From Coffea arabica (taxonomy: Eukaryota; Streptophyta; Magnoliopsida; Gentianales; Rubiaceae), in NCBI RefSeq assembly GCF_036785885.1, contig NC_092322.1:14406466-14470465 (forward strand): a stretch of 64,000 nucleotides of DNA, given 5' to 3'. The number at the start of each line of letters is the position of its first letter. Position 1 is the first letter of the stretch. The notes under the pieces are model-generated. The model did not search any database. It was not told where the DNA came from and saw only the letters and a list, made by a program, of their open reading frames with translations. The translations under genes and the position numbers were made by a program. Positions 33,216 to 44,590 of this stretch are shown here, piece by piece.

Positions 33216-35012
33216 ATTAGATGGTATATTTTTTTGGAGAAAAAACCTATAAGGTTACGTGAGAGATATTTTATCAAATATAAAACAAAATAAAGTACAA
33301 TCCTAGTGAGTGAACTTTTTTGAATGATTTATTAGCCCTTTCTCGTTAAAAAAAAAAAAAAAAAAGGAATGTAACACAAGGACTTCTGATGCTGTCAACC
33401 ATCCTAGTACTACCCTTGCCCGCTGTTATTAATACTTCTAAAGCTGTACTACATACGTTAGAGGGGTCAATTCTGAAGAATTAGAAGTCTGTGAGAGGCG
33501 TTAGAGAGTCGATTTTGCACCTTGGAATGCTGAACTTGATGTTGAAGTTTTAGCCTCTGACCCTACTTTTCTTATTCCACCAGTACGGCCTTTATACTTG
33601 AGATACTGAGATTATGAACTGTATATTATTAGATCAAGTGTTCTGCATTTAAATATAATTAGTTTAAGTGTGAAAGAAACAATTGAATGTAAATTAAGGG
33701 GTGCTAATCAATGCCAAACTTCATGGATCCAATTGGTGCCACTGACCATAGAAGTCTAGAATAAGGCTTCTTCACTGTCACTCTCAACCAGTAAGCTAAA
33801 ACATATTTGGCCAAGAAAAAAAATGCTAATTGTTTAATTTTTTTTAACTCTAATGTCATGATTAAAGTTCATAATTAACGGATAAACCATTCTAACAGAG
33901 CATTTGAACTTCCATTCCAAACTAATTGGTAGTGATTAAGAGAATCAAGAACTTTATTAATTATTAATCCATGAAGTCTCTTGACCAACTACTGGACTCA
34001 TTTGGGATCCTCTGGTTTCTCTCCATATAATTATATTTAAATTACTATAAGTACATAAAATTATCTATTATGTTATTCCTTTTATTTTGATGACTGGATC
34101 GACATACTAAAAAACGATATCTATTCGAGAATACTTCATTCAAATTTGCATGAAATATTTATGTAATAAAATTTGCAACAATTAATCAAATGCCAAAACT
34201 TAGTCAATGTAATACCGAATTTTGTGGACAACTAATGCAAGTGACGAAGTATATTCTCATTGATTTTGATGGTGGTGTTTGAGTGGGATCCAGGAAAGTA
34301 ATTAGGAAATGGTTTTATTTCTTTTTATTAGAAGAATGGGGGTTTTCTGTTAGTATTAACTGCAGAAATTTTTTCATAAATAAAAAATGAGGGATAGTTT
34401 GGGACAGGGATAGTGTCGTAAGCACCTTTTTGGGGGTAGAGGGAAGTCTGATTTTTTTTTTTTTTTTTTGGAGATAGAGGGAAGTTTGATTTTTTTTTTT
34501 TTGGAGATAGAGGGAAGTTTGATTTTATTTCATTCCTTTTTTTAAACTAGCACTTTATCAGCATTTTTTTTCCATTGTAAGAAATTTGGTATTAAAAAAA
34601 AAGACAGAGAAACTTTATTCTACTATAATATATAAGAGCTTTTTTTTTTTTTTTTTTTTTGTCGACACAGGGTTGTCCGGGTCAATCCTTACGGGGCCCG
34701 ACTAATCCCCTGCGGCCCGGGGATTATAATATATAAGAGCTTGCTTCTGAAACTTTCTCGTTTTATCCGAGATGTATAACTCAGCTATTAGTCAATCTTA
34801 ATTATGTCCAATAATTATATACATTAAGAGAGTTGCAGCTCCAACCAGTCCCCAAAGTAAAACACAATCTGGTACAACTATTTCTCAAATTCCAATAGAA
34901 TAAAATGTAATTAACAGTAATTAACTGTTAAATGGTTAATCTCAAATATCAATCCAATTAGGTTAGGAAAAATAAACACTTAAACAATGACGAAGCAACC
35001 ACGAAGTAATTG
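33216..35012. repeat. Distal part of the K1 upstream duplication
   Basis: Nearly identical to 51,591-53,804. No gene is seen. Contents: A- and T-runs, a short tandem repeat of GGAGATAGAGGGAAGTTTGA (about 34,470-34,525) and a poly-T/SINE-end insertion at 34,642-34,724. The match stops at AAGTAATTG (35,012), where the second copy is cut by an LTR. Confidence 0.85.
34642..34724 (-). mobile_element. Truncated SINE 3' end with poly-A and 18 bp TSD
   Basis: On the minus strand a short segment (GGGGATTAGTCGGGCCCCGT, then GTGTCGAC) runs into a long A-tract. It is flanked by an 18 bp direct repeat, TATAATATATAAGAGCTT, at 34,624-34,641 and 34,725-34,742. A 5'-truncated retroposed SINE is the simplest reading. 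The same insertion is present in the second copy at about 53,437-53,517. Confidence 0.75.
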
Positions 35013-35049
35013 ACTGAATGTAAAGAGACGGTGTGATCCAAAAACACCA

Positions 35050-35610
35050 AATACAAACTAGAATTATATGGCACTTTAAAAAAATTGTAGGACTGGGAGG
35101 ATCTGGAATATCAACAGTTCCTTCAAGCATCATCAGAACTTTCTTCATGGATGGACGAAGTGCTGGCTCATCCTGGATGCAACAGAGAGATATCTTTATC
35201 AGTCTTTCCAATTTTCTCATATCAACAATCTCATGATTACCAACCGATATGTGCAGCTTTCCAGCATCAAAACAATGATAAGCTCATTCTCTAAGAACAG
35301 CTTCACTCCCTGAATAGCTCTCGTCTGGTCTTTTTTGGCAGCATATCATCTCCAACAGCACAACTCCAAAGCTGTAAACATCTGCTTTAATCGTCACAGG
35401 CAAGTTCCGATACCATTCTGGAGTAACGAAGCCTTTTGTTCCTCTAAAGGCTGTGTAAGTTCTGGTTTGATCATTGCTTGAATAGCTTTGCTAGCCCAAA
35501 ATCAGCAATCTTGGCACATATGTTTTCATCCATGAGTATATGCGCAGGTTTGATGTCACAATGGATCATCTGTGTCTCACATTCTTCATGTAATTAAAGA
35601 ATACCTCTTG
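35050..35610 (-). pseudogene. Lectin receptor kinase relic 4 (kinase C-lobe)
   Basis: Minus-strand pieces match the K1 C-terminus: catalytic-loop remnants near 35,560, then DQTRTYTAFRGTKGFVTPEW, LPVTIKADVYSFGVVLLEMI, KLERLIKISLCCIQDEPALR and GTVDIPDPPSPT. In-frame stops (for example in the ...REAYHCFDAG region near 35,285) and a frameshift near 35,487 break it. The 5' side ends abruptly at about 35,610 in the HEECE coding region, where MITE-like CGAG-rich sequence begins. The former 5' half is gone. Confidence 0.85.
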
Positions 35611-35963
35611 ATGATTCGGCTTGATTTCGTCTAGCTCAAGTGGCAAATCGAGTCAAGCTCTAACTTTAAAAAGCTATACTCAAGATTTTTGTTTTGTCAA
35701 GCCCAATCAAGTTTATTTATTAGTTAATTTTAGTTTTTAGTTTTTAGTTTTAGTTTTATTTAATTTTTTAAAATTTTTAGTTTTTTTATTTAATTTTGAA
35801 CCTCTAATTTTTTTAGTCGAGTTAATTTCAGCTCGATTCAATTACATTCCTATGCAAAATGATATGTAATGTTATTGTAAAGATGTATTATAGTGTATTG
35901 CATAGTTTCTTCAATACCAAATTGACAATTTTGATATATCTTTGGATGATATTTTAAAATTTC
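35611..35963. mobile_element. CGAG-rich MITE-like remnant
   Basis: Contains CTCAAGTGGCAAATCGAGTC, an AT-rich middle and CGATTCAATTACATTCC. It aligns with 47,640-47,990 and, reversed, with 15,170-15,500. It is cut on the right by the solo LTR at 35,964. Confidence 0.6.
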
Positions 35964-37164
35964 TGATAGGATGTAATTTGTTATTAAATTTATGATTAAT
36001 TTTCCCTTTATGCTTGCCAAATATTGTTTTAATTGTAGGATTCTACTTATATTTAGTATTTTGACCTAATTATAGGAAGTGGAGTAAAAAAATGCTAAAA
36101 ATGGTGATTTTCTTGAAGTCATGCGATTTTCTTGAAGGCAATATCGGTGGTTGCCTTATTTTTTCTTATTTTTTTTATTCGGTTAGGAAACTGGCTAGTA
36201 TATAGACTAGTCACATAGGTTTTCATTAGGGAGGCTGATTGGCCACAAGGCAGAAGCAAGTCATCTTCTTCGTCCCTTACTTTTTCATTCTAACAAATAT
36301 CATATCGTTTCAGGGAAAAGATTGATGTCAATGAATTCAACTTATTCGTGTAGAAATCTTTCTATGAGACGTGGCTAAATTTCTAATCTAGTCAAATATC
36401 AACTCAATGGCACAGTCCTGAATACCTGTGAGATCGAACTAATCTCAACTTGTTCCTTCAATTTATTGATATTTGTGCATTCTCTATTTCAATTTCTCGA
36501 GATTATTTTGTTAACTGAATGTCAAGGGCCCGATATTCAAAGTGATCTAATAATCTATTACCAAATTAATCAACTAAATTCGTAATTGTTTAGTCGATTA
36601 ATATTAGTGGTAACTAGCATTTACACACGTTAAAGGAACGTGCGATCTAATTTAAATAACCCTCTTAGCGTGTTATTTATTCAGGTTCGGCTTTTTAAAT
36701 TCTTAATACAATTGAGAAATTAAATCCTACGATCGTACCTAAGGTTATTTCATGATTAGGGGTGATCAATGGTCGTACATTGATTACTAATAAACTAAGG
36801 AAAAATTGGTCTTCAAAGTTTATTGACGACTATAACTAACCTGTTAATTAATTAAGCAAACCATCTTTGCATCAATGATCGGATGAATGAACTATGTCTG
36901 AGAGGTTGTATCTTTGGCTAAAGTTTGTCTACCATTGATTTAATTCCTAATTACTTTCGTGAATTGTTTTATTAACTGGTTATGTATTTATTTTTGTTTG
37001 AGTTATTTAATTATCCCCAATTTTATAAAAATCCCCCTTACTCTGCACTCTAAAAGAAATAAATTATCCCCAATTCCTGTGGATTCGACCATACTCACTG
37101 TATATACAAAATTTATACTTTTATTAAGTAGATATTTATTATTATACAAGGTCGATACTTGTCA
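35964..37164 (+). mobile_element. Solo LTR with 5 bp target duplication
   Basis: Starts TGATAGGATGTAATTTG and ends GTCGATACTTGTCA. The flanks ATTTC (35,959-35,963 and 37,165-37,169) are an exact 5 bp duplication. The uninterrupted target sequence CAATTTCAGAATATATGATT is still present at about 47,992, as an empty site. Its interior shares the ATCTAATTTAAATAACCCTC block with the B-family LTRs. It is more diverged from B/C than they are from each other. Confidence 0.9.
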
Positions 37165-37169
37165 ATTTC

Positions 37170-37651
37170 AGAATATATGATTTAAGAAAAGAAGAAGTTA
37201 GAAGATTAACCTGGACAATGCAAAATTTTAGACAGTTTCCGAATATTTTGTCTTTCTGAAATCCAGAAATTAAACCCCCGCCAAGTTCAGTGGGCCGAAT
37301 CAATTTGGGCTTCATGGACTTAGTTGTCTATAACATAACATTGCTCTGGATCTTTCACAGTGGTATCCACTTGAATCCTCAGTGATTAATTCAGAAAGTT
37401 TTTGACAGAATAGTTTGTAATAAACTGTAAAATGATAGCAAAAGCAAAACAAATTTCAACCGGCCATGACAAGAACCAGGCTGGTAATAAGCAACATCCA
37501 CTTCTAATGACATCAATAATCTCAACCACCGGTAGTGAAAGCTAAAGAAACACATAAAAATGATAATCCAACAACGAAGTTTATTTTCCACAAAATACAT
37601 GACAGAAATAGATCGGATGTGAAACTAGAAAAAGCCAAATACAAACTACAA
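37170..37651. other. Spacer with probable 3' untranslated region of relic 5
   Basis: CAGAATATATGATTTAAG and the following bases match 47,996-48,050 upstream of the K2 stop side. The last 150 bases resemble the K2 3' flank. No gene is seen. Confidence 0.5.
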
Positions 37652-38490
37652 TTATATGGCAATTAAAAAAGATGTAAGGCTGGGAGGATCTGGAATATCA
37701 ACAGTTCCTTCGAGCATCAGAAGAACTTTCTTCATGGATGGACGAAGAGCTGGCTCATCCTGGACGCACCAGAGAGCTATCTTGACCATTCTTTCCAGTT
37801 CTCTCACGTCATCAACCTCCTGATCACCAACCAATTTATATAGCTCTCCAGCCTCAAAACACTGATAAGCCCATTCTTCAAGAATTGCTACACTCTCGGG
37901 ACTGGTACAGTCTACGCTTTTGCGGCAGCATATGATTTCTAGCAGCACAATTCCGAAGCTGTAAACATCTGCTTTAACTGTCACAGGCAATTTCCTGAAC
38001 CATTCTGGTGCAACATAGCCTCTTGTTCCTCTTACTCCTGTATAAGTTCTGGTTTGATCATTTTTCAACAGCTTTGCCAATCCAAAATCAGAAATCTTGG
38101 CACATCTGCTTTCATCCATGAGTATATTCTGAGGTTTGATGTCACAGTGGATGATTTGTGTCTCACATTCTTCATGTAAGTAAAGAATACCTCTAGCAAT
38201 GTCACAGGCAATTTTCATTCTTTCGTCCCAAGTTGGATGGTTCTCTGGTTTGTGCAGGAATTTTTCCAAAGATCCGTTGCTCATGTACTCATAAACTAGA
38301 AGCCTCTTAGCTCCATCCAGGCAGTATCCAAGTAGCTGGACGAGATTACGATGATGTGTTTTCCCAATCACCGAGATTTCATTCTGAAACTCTTTTTCTC
38401 CTTCTGTTAATACTTTCTCAAGTTTCTTCACGGCCACAACCTTGTTGGAATTTGGCAAAATCCCTTTGTACACGGTCCCAAATGCTCCTC
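37652..38490 (-). pseudogene. Lectin receptor kinase relic 5: open kinase domain without ectodomain
   Basis: A 273-codon open frame covers almost the whole kinase domain: [72 protein letters not shown] and the conserved C-terminal IPDPPSLTSFL. Sequence just before it still encodes part of the glycine loop (RGAFGTVYKG), and then homology stops at about 38,493. The signal peptide, lectin, PAN and membrane parts are absent. The gap is filled by a MITE end, and beyond it (38,620-38,720) the normal K1/K2 upstream sequence resumes. The kinase part shows no stops, so the loss is recent, or a cytoplasmic kinase fragment could still be made. Called a pseudogene because of the missing glycine-loop start and ectodomain. 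Confidence 0.8.
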
Positions 38491-38493
38491 TGC

Positions 38494-38604
38494 TAACAAG
38501 CTTAATATTTTGAAGTCGAGTTCGAGCTCGATTTCGACTCGAGCTTGACTCGAGCGGTTTGCGAACAGCTCGATTCGTTTGCAGCCCAAGCTCAGGTTTA
38601 CTGG
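38494..38604. mobile_element. hAT MITE terminal fragment at the relic 5 break
   Basis: Ends GAACAGCTCGATTCGTTTGC, the complement of the left end of the intact MITE at 42,280. The inner part is rich in CGAGCTCGA. Only one end is present, so it is truncated at the junction with the kinase sequence. Confidence 0.7.
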
Positions 38605-38619
38605 GGCGGAAAAGGTTGT

Positions 38620-38730
38620 AGTAGCGTTTCTTACTTCTCCTCGTGTAGCTAATATTTCAGTTGACAACTTTTAACTTTCATTTGTGGAAAGACTTCGATA
38701 GATAACCTACCACACAAAAAAACTTCTCCT
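38620..38730 (-). promoter_or_regulatory. Remnant of the K1/K2 upstream region in front of relic 5
   Basis: CAGTTGACAACTTTTAACTT and the following GATAACCTACCACAC match, with changes, the GTTGACAATTGACAATTTCA and GAGAACTTACCATGC stretch upstream of K1 (32,477-32,545). The TATA-containing part is missing. Confidence 0.6.
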
Positions 38731-38886
38731 GACTACTAGTAGTATAATGGACTTCGAAGCCATAGTAGTATTAAACCTTAAACATTAAGAGATCAATTCC
38801 ACCGGATATCCAAGATGATTAAGTAAGTAAATGGTACGACGTTGACTAATCTTTTTCACATGAAACTGCTAATTGTGACTTGTAAC

Positions 38887-39222
38887 CATGGTTCAAAGTC
38901 GCGGTCGCGGCTGCGGCCGGGACTGTTCCACATTAGTTTTGGCATATCGGTCTCTGTCTCGGAGACACGCAAAATTTTGAAATATTTAATATTCTAAAAA
39001 ATATAAAAAATATGATAAATAAAAATAATTAAAAAATTAGTAAAAATAATAAAAATTCGAGTTGACTCGAGATGACTCGATGTGATTCAACTGTTTCAAC
39101 TATTCACGGTGATGTCTCGACGAGTCAAATATTTTAAAATCATATCATCCCGATATCGTATCGAGAGAGTCCGAGACGGTGACCACTCGGTCTCGGCGAC
39201 TTCACCGAGTCTTTGAACCGTG
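38887..39222. mobile_element. hAT-type MITE of the CATGGTTC family, 8 bp TSD
   Basis: 336 bp. Ends are CATGGTTCAAAGTCGCGG and CGAGTCTTTGAACCGTG (imperfect inverted repeats). The target duplication CTTGTAAC is exact at 38,879-38,886 and 39,223-39,230. The interior is AT-rich, with CGAGTTGACTCGAG-like repeats. The same family sits at 45,018 and, truncated, at 28,286. Confidence 0.88.
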
Positions 39223-41146
39223 CTTGTAACTAGCGCCCCACCCCCTTTCTTTTCAACTTAATGTCCCGCTTCTGATCAACTAGTAATTTCGTTGTTTACG
39301 CCATCAACGGAAATATGCCTTTCCGCCTCTGTTGTCATGATTCTATTTCCAACCATTTGCCATTTTTCCTTTTATTTCTATTTGTTGTCGGCGTACTATT
39401 AATGCCATGAATTTGAAGCTCGTCTGAAAGTCATACGTATGTACTGTGTATGGTGGGAGTGGGAATCTGTCAAAAAGACCATCTACCTCTCTCACACTCA
39501 CGACAGTGGTAGTCTTGAATCTTGGTAGAACTGAGGAACGTATAATTGATATTTTTTACACTTGTCCGCTTCTGATAGATGAGTAACATCTATGATGAAA
39601 AGAAAGGTTTCATCAATTGAATGTTAGCGGTTTTAAACAGGTACTAGCGTGAAATATCGTGCACTTCACCCTCACGTCTCGTTTCCAGTAAAAACTGTCA
39701 AATTGATGAAATGAATGAGAAAAAAAAAAAGTCCAAGTCTTTCATATATTTCTTTGACTTTTTTTTTTGGACTTTCTTCCAATATTTTGGAGATTGGAAT
39801 GGGTTCAATGGATTTAGATAGAAACTTGGTTAATGAGAGGGAGGAAGAATAAAATGAGATTGGAAGTCTCGTTTGCTGGTGAAAGAAGAAATTGATGATA
39901 CTCATTGTCATTTTCGGGCGCAATATTTTGGAAGAAAATGAAGAAGAAAGAAAAAGAAAAAACGTCTAGTTTTTTTTTTCTTTTTTAGGCATTTTTGAAT
40001 TTCAGTGAATGTTTTTGGTGACCCGGCAAAAATTAAGTGGTCAAACGTTTATTGACCAACTGGATGGGTATCTTTGTTATGGGATTGTATATTTGAGGGA
40101 CAATTTTGTTATTTAGCCAAACTTCGGGGTTGATTGGTAGTTTGGTCGAACGTAAAACAATCCCCAATTCGATTGTCCTCAAATTTGGGTTTAAAAATAA
40201 ATAAATGTCAATTGGAACTATAGAATAGTTGTTTGTGTTGAATTTTTTTCCCAAATCTTTCGTCTCCTTATTTTGAGAATCATTTGGGTATGGATTGTAT
40301 AATTTTAGGTAGCCATTTGAGTGAGATGAAGAGGAGCAGCCACAGTTCTTATTCTGTAAGGCTACTTTCAGTTCATTTTTTTGGTCGGTTTTGAGGCCAA
40401 ATTTGCATCCTGCGCCGGCTGGAGGGTGTAATTTCATCAATTTTTGGCACTGGTTGGCGACGGTACTGCGGCTCGCACAATACACCATCATCACCCTTGG
40501 TCTTTTCTGCCATGGTTGAAAATTATTTTCTTCATTAGAAAAAAAAAAAAAAGGCAAAGCAAGAAAAAATATAAGGTCCAGAAAAAAAAAAGACTCTGGG
40601 GCATTACATACTTTTCTGCTGAGATCACCAAAATAAACATTCAAACGCTAGTTGACTACACATGGGCTAAATGAGTCTTTTGGATGTTTGTTTAAAATTT
40701 TATTGTAATTTATTGTAAATGAATCTTTTGGATATTTGACAAATGAGTTAGCGGGGAAGAAAGGTAGCGGGGAAGAGAAAAGGAGGAGAGGGAGAAGATA
40801 AGAAAAAAAAAAAAAAAAAAAACCTCTGTTGGTGTCGGAAGAGGTGGCCAACACAGAACTGGCGCCAGAAAAGGTGTTAACCGATGGTAGCCAGCGGCAG
40901 AAGTGGTGGTGTGTTGAGATGGGGCAGGAAGAAGAAGATAGGAAGAAGGAAATTTTTTTTATGTGTTTTTGGATATTTTGAAGTGTGTATTTTAAAATTT
41001 TTGAGGAGATTTTTTATATTACTGTAGTTAAAGTTGTTAAAAAAACTTGTTGAAAAAAAACTAGGCAAAAAAAAAAATCACTTCTAAATTGATGTTTGAA
41101 CACTTGGTTCCATTTTCAGTGGTTTATTAGCCTAAAATTAGGGACT
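39223..41146. other. Intergenic DNA, no gene supported
   Basis: Holds several A/T-rich and homopolymer stretches and a 203-codon open frame on the minus strand (40,644-40,033). That frame has biased composition and no recognisable domain and is not accepted as a gene. Confidence 0.5.
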
Positions 41147-41724
41147 AGGGATGCGTAAATCCGAAATTTTTTGATTTCTTGATCAAATTCTAATTGAATT
41201 CAGAAATGTGAAATCAGAAAAAATGGAAAGGAAATTGCAATTTTTGTCTTCGAAAGTGTCAAATTTGATGTGAATTCGGCAACAAGGTTTTAAAAATGGA
41301 AATTCTGATTTCGAATTCACAATTCAAAATCAATTTTCAGATACTAATTCGATTTCAATTTCATATATATTTTATATAATCAATTATATTATATATAATA
41401 ATACTTCTTAATAATTATATTGTATATATATCTAATATCCATTTATAATAATTAATAACATTTAATCCATTACATTTACATATATTTTATTTAAACTTAT
41501 AGTTACATATATATATATAACTCACAAAATTAGAATTAGAAAATATAATTGCAAAGTGAATTTGGTAAAATATTAAATTTCAAAATTAATTTGAATCAAA
41601 TTCGAAATCGAAATTGGTGAATTCGAAAGTGAAATAGGTTGAAATTTTCAATGTCCAATTTATCAAAAAAACTCCGAATTCAAAGTTCCAAATTACTGTT
41701 TTTGAATTCGATGCAAACTCCTGT
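41147..41724. mobile_element. Old hAT-like MITE, near-exact 8 bp TSD
   Basis: The left end AGGGATGCGTAAATCCGAA and right end TTCGATGCAAACTCCTGT are diverged inverted repeats. The flanks TAGGGACT (41,139-41,146) and TAGGAACT (41,725-41,732) differ at one base. The interior is built of repeated AATTCGAA/TTCGAATT pieces around an AT-rich core. Confidence 0.6.
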
Positions 41725-42279
41725 TAGGAACTAAAACAAGACGGATTTGCATCGTATCGACAAGTTCAACTATTCCTTCTCCCGCTATCCACACTCCTCG
41801 TCCTTGTCCCTACCTTGCCTTCTTGCTACCCCTATGAGTGCCTCCACCTAGCCTCGCTACTATTTTTATTTTTTTATTTAAATTTATTTTTATATATGTA
41901 TAACTTCATTTCATATTATATAAATATTATTATATTCTATTAGATATTTAATAGTACATATATATTTATGATCCTAAGAAAATTAGATATTTAATAGCAC
42001 ATGTATAATCCTAAGAATATACAAGTGCGAATGAGGAAATAAACAGTGAATTAGGTCCCTCATTGGCACCATGATTGTGTGGGCAGCATCTTAATTTCAC
42101 ATCAATGATCAATTCCATGCACCGGTGCATTGTGTGGCTGGAATTTATTTCTCAATTGTGTTTTGACTATAGTGTCATTCAATGCCAATTGTGCCATTCA
42201 TTGACTGATTCGATAGGAAAAAGAAGTGTGATTTTTAGTCTTATCTTATCAACATGGTTCTTGAATTCCTCGTTGCAAT

Positions 42280-42660
42280 TAGGGGTGCAAACGAATCGAG
42301 CCGCTCGCAAGTAGCTCGATTCAAGTTTGACTCGAGCTCGAGCTAGTCGAGTCAAAATCGAGTTCAAAATATTAAACTCGTTAGCTCACGAGCCGGCTCG
42401 CGAGCTCGAGTATATATATATTTTTTTATTTTTACTTTTACTTTAATAGTAAAAGTACATAAATATCATTAATATTTTATTATTTATTAAGAAAAAATAT
42501 TATTTTATTTATTTTTTAAAAAAATAAAATAATTATTTTTATTTTTTCGAGCTCGAGTTTTAAAATTGTCAGCTCGTCGAGCTCGAGTTCGATGAAATTA
42601 AGTCAAGACTCGACTCGATAAGGACAAAACTCGACTCGACTAGGATCGTTTGCAACCCTA
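42280..42660. mobile_element. hAT-type MITE, 381 bp, exact 8 bp TSD
   Basis: Ends are TAGGGGTGCAAACGAATCGA and ATCGTTTGCAACCCTA. The target duplication GTTGCAAT is exact (42,272-42,279 and 42,661-42,668). Both arms are dense in CTCGAG/GAGCTCGAG and the core is AT-only, so the whole unit can fold back on itself. Confidence 0.92.
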
Positions 42661-43277
42661 GTTGCAATGTCTCGATGGTGCGGTGCCACTGCTGGTTAGT
42701 ATTAATTAATAGTGCTATTTATTTCTTTTTATCTATTTCTTTTTAAATTTATGTGCTTAGTGTTCACTTCTAACATTAAGTACACTTAATATTAATTAGT
42801 TCATTATTTGCTCTTAAATTTAGTATTAAAATTATCCTTCACTTTTACCGTCATTTAGTATCTGTTAGTTAATTTGTTCATAAATTTAATATCATGGCAA
42901 TCACTTAGTGTTCATTCTAACCATCATCTAAAGTTAATAATCTTGATTCTATGATTACTTGCACTTGATTATTATTTCATATACGAAGTAACTATTCCTT
43001 ATGAATGAATATAAATATATGTAAATATTCCTTTTATATGAATGTGAATATTCCATATCTACGAATCTAAATCTGAGCATCATTACTGCTCGGGCGTGAC
43101 GCAAATCCACCTGCTACAAACAGGCTACTAGCCTACTTAAATGTCTCTACTAGGAATCATAAAGCTCCATCAGTGCAAGTATTAGCGTGAAAGCAAATGT
43201 AGAAAGACTCTTATGTATGTAAATATAATAATTTACTATTAACCTAGATAATCTCTATTTTTTTTAAGCTTTAATGT
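42661..43277. other. AT-rich spacer between two MITEs
   Basis: No coding sequence. Contains loosely repeated TTAGTATTNA/ACTTAGTGTTCA motifs (about 42,750-42,930), probably decayed tandem repetition. Confidence 0.4.
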
Positions 43278-43285
43278 ATTCAACT

Positions 43286-43677
43286 TAGAGCTGTTAAGTC
43301 AATCGAGTAGCTCGAAAACTCGTTAGAGTTCGGCTCATTAATTTTGGTTAACAAATCGAGCTCGAGCTCGAAATATGCTCGTTTAGTTAACGAGCCGAGT
43401 AAATACTCGAGTAGTTCGTTAGAACTTGTTAATGAAGGGCATATTTGTCATTTTAGAAATCAAAATTATAAAAATTAAAAATTATAGATTTTTATTAAGG
43501 TTAATTTGTACGAGCTCGAGCTCGATCTCGAGGCATATGTACATTTAACGAGCCGAGTTCGAACACATTTTAAAGCTCGTTTTCCTAACGAGCTCAAGTC
43601 GAGTTCGGCTCAAATTAAACTCGAGTCGAGCTCGGCAACCAAATACTCGACTCGACTCGGCTCGATTAACAGCTCTA
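43286..43677. mobile_element. hAT-type MITE, 392 bp, exact 8 bp TSD
   Basis: Ends are TAGAGCTGTTAAGTCAATCG and CTCGATTAACAGCTCTA. The target duplication ATTCAACT is exact (43,278-43,285 and 43,678-43,685). CGAGCTCGAG blocks in both arms flank an AT-rich centre. It belongs to a different subfamily from the 42,280 element (different termini, similar interior style). Confidence 0.92.
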
Positions 43678-43685
43678 ATTCAACT

Positions 43686-44590
43686 GTAACAATACTATGT
43701 TTTCAATTTATCATTACTCTTTTGAGCACATATCTAGTACTAAATTAAAGGCGAGGGACAAGGCGAAGGGAGAAAAATTCCCCTACCCCGTTGAATCCCC
43801 GCCGATTGCCATTTGAACCTGAAATGAGTGGATAAGAAATTTTATTACCCACCAGTCAAAATTCTTTCGTTTAGCATAATTTCTAAACTTATTCATGGAC
43901 ATCCAAAAATTCAGCAGGATTCATGTATGTTAACAAATATTCTTTTCTGTCCAAAAATAAATAAATTTGTTAGGTAACAATCTCAATGTTTAACTTATCT
44001 CTAAAATAAATACCTAGACTGGATTTACGTTAGTAATCTTGAGAATTACAATATAGGAATTTAAGCAAGGGAACATGGCATGGCCATTAAATATTGTCAC
44101 CATAGGTATTATAGGAAAGGGAATTCACGTTCGCTCTTTTAATATAATACATGGAAACCCATTTACTTCTACCTGAAAATATTCCATGTGTACTATGTAT
44201 ATTGCATTAAAATTTCAAGACAAGTTAAGCTACAGCAAATTGCACTAACAAATCGAGGAAAAATACAACGATTTTTGTTTTTTTTTTCTTTTGCAGAGTT
44301 AAGAATTAATTGCAACAATTCCCACCAGCATGGGTTTTTCCTCATGCGAAAGAAAAAGAAACCAAATCCTTTATGGATATATTGACTCTCTTTTTTTTTT
44401 TTTTCAAGGGGAAGCAAGGCTATACATTTTCCTCGCACCAGCATTCTTTTCCTACCATCTTCTTTTACCAGCCTCCCAAAGCCTCTTCTTGTATTGATCG
44501 TTCTAGCAGTAGATAAGATACTCACAATGAAGGGTTTGCCATTCATAAATTCCATTCACAAATATACCATCGTTACACAACTTATATTAC
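43686..44590. other. Intergenic DNA upstream of the broken RING gene
   Basis: No accepted gene. The 44,270-44,410 part has poly-T tracts. From about 44,560 the frame of the RING gene is open, with no ATG. Confidence 0.45.

Noticed and set aside
40033..40644. 203-codon minus-strand open frame
   Set aside because: Biased composition (Phe, Asn, Lys runs over poly-T/A tracts), no domain and no conserved relative in the window; a chance frame is more likely.
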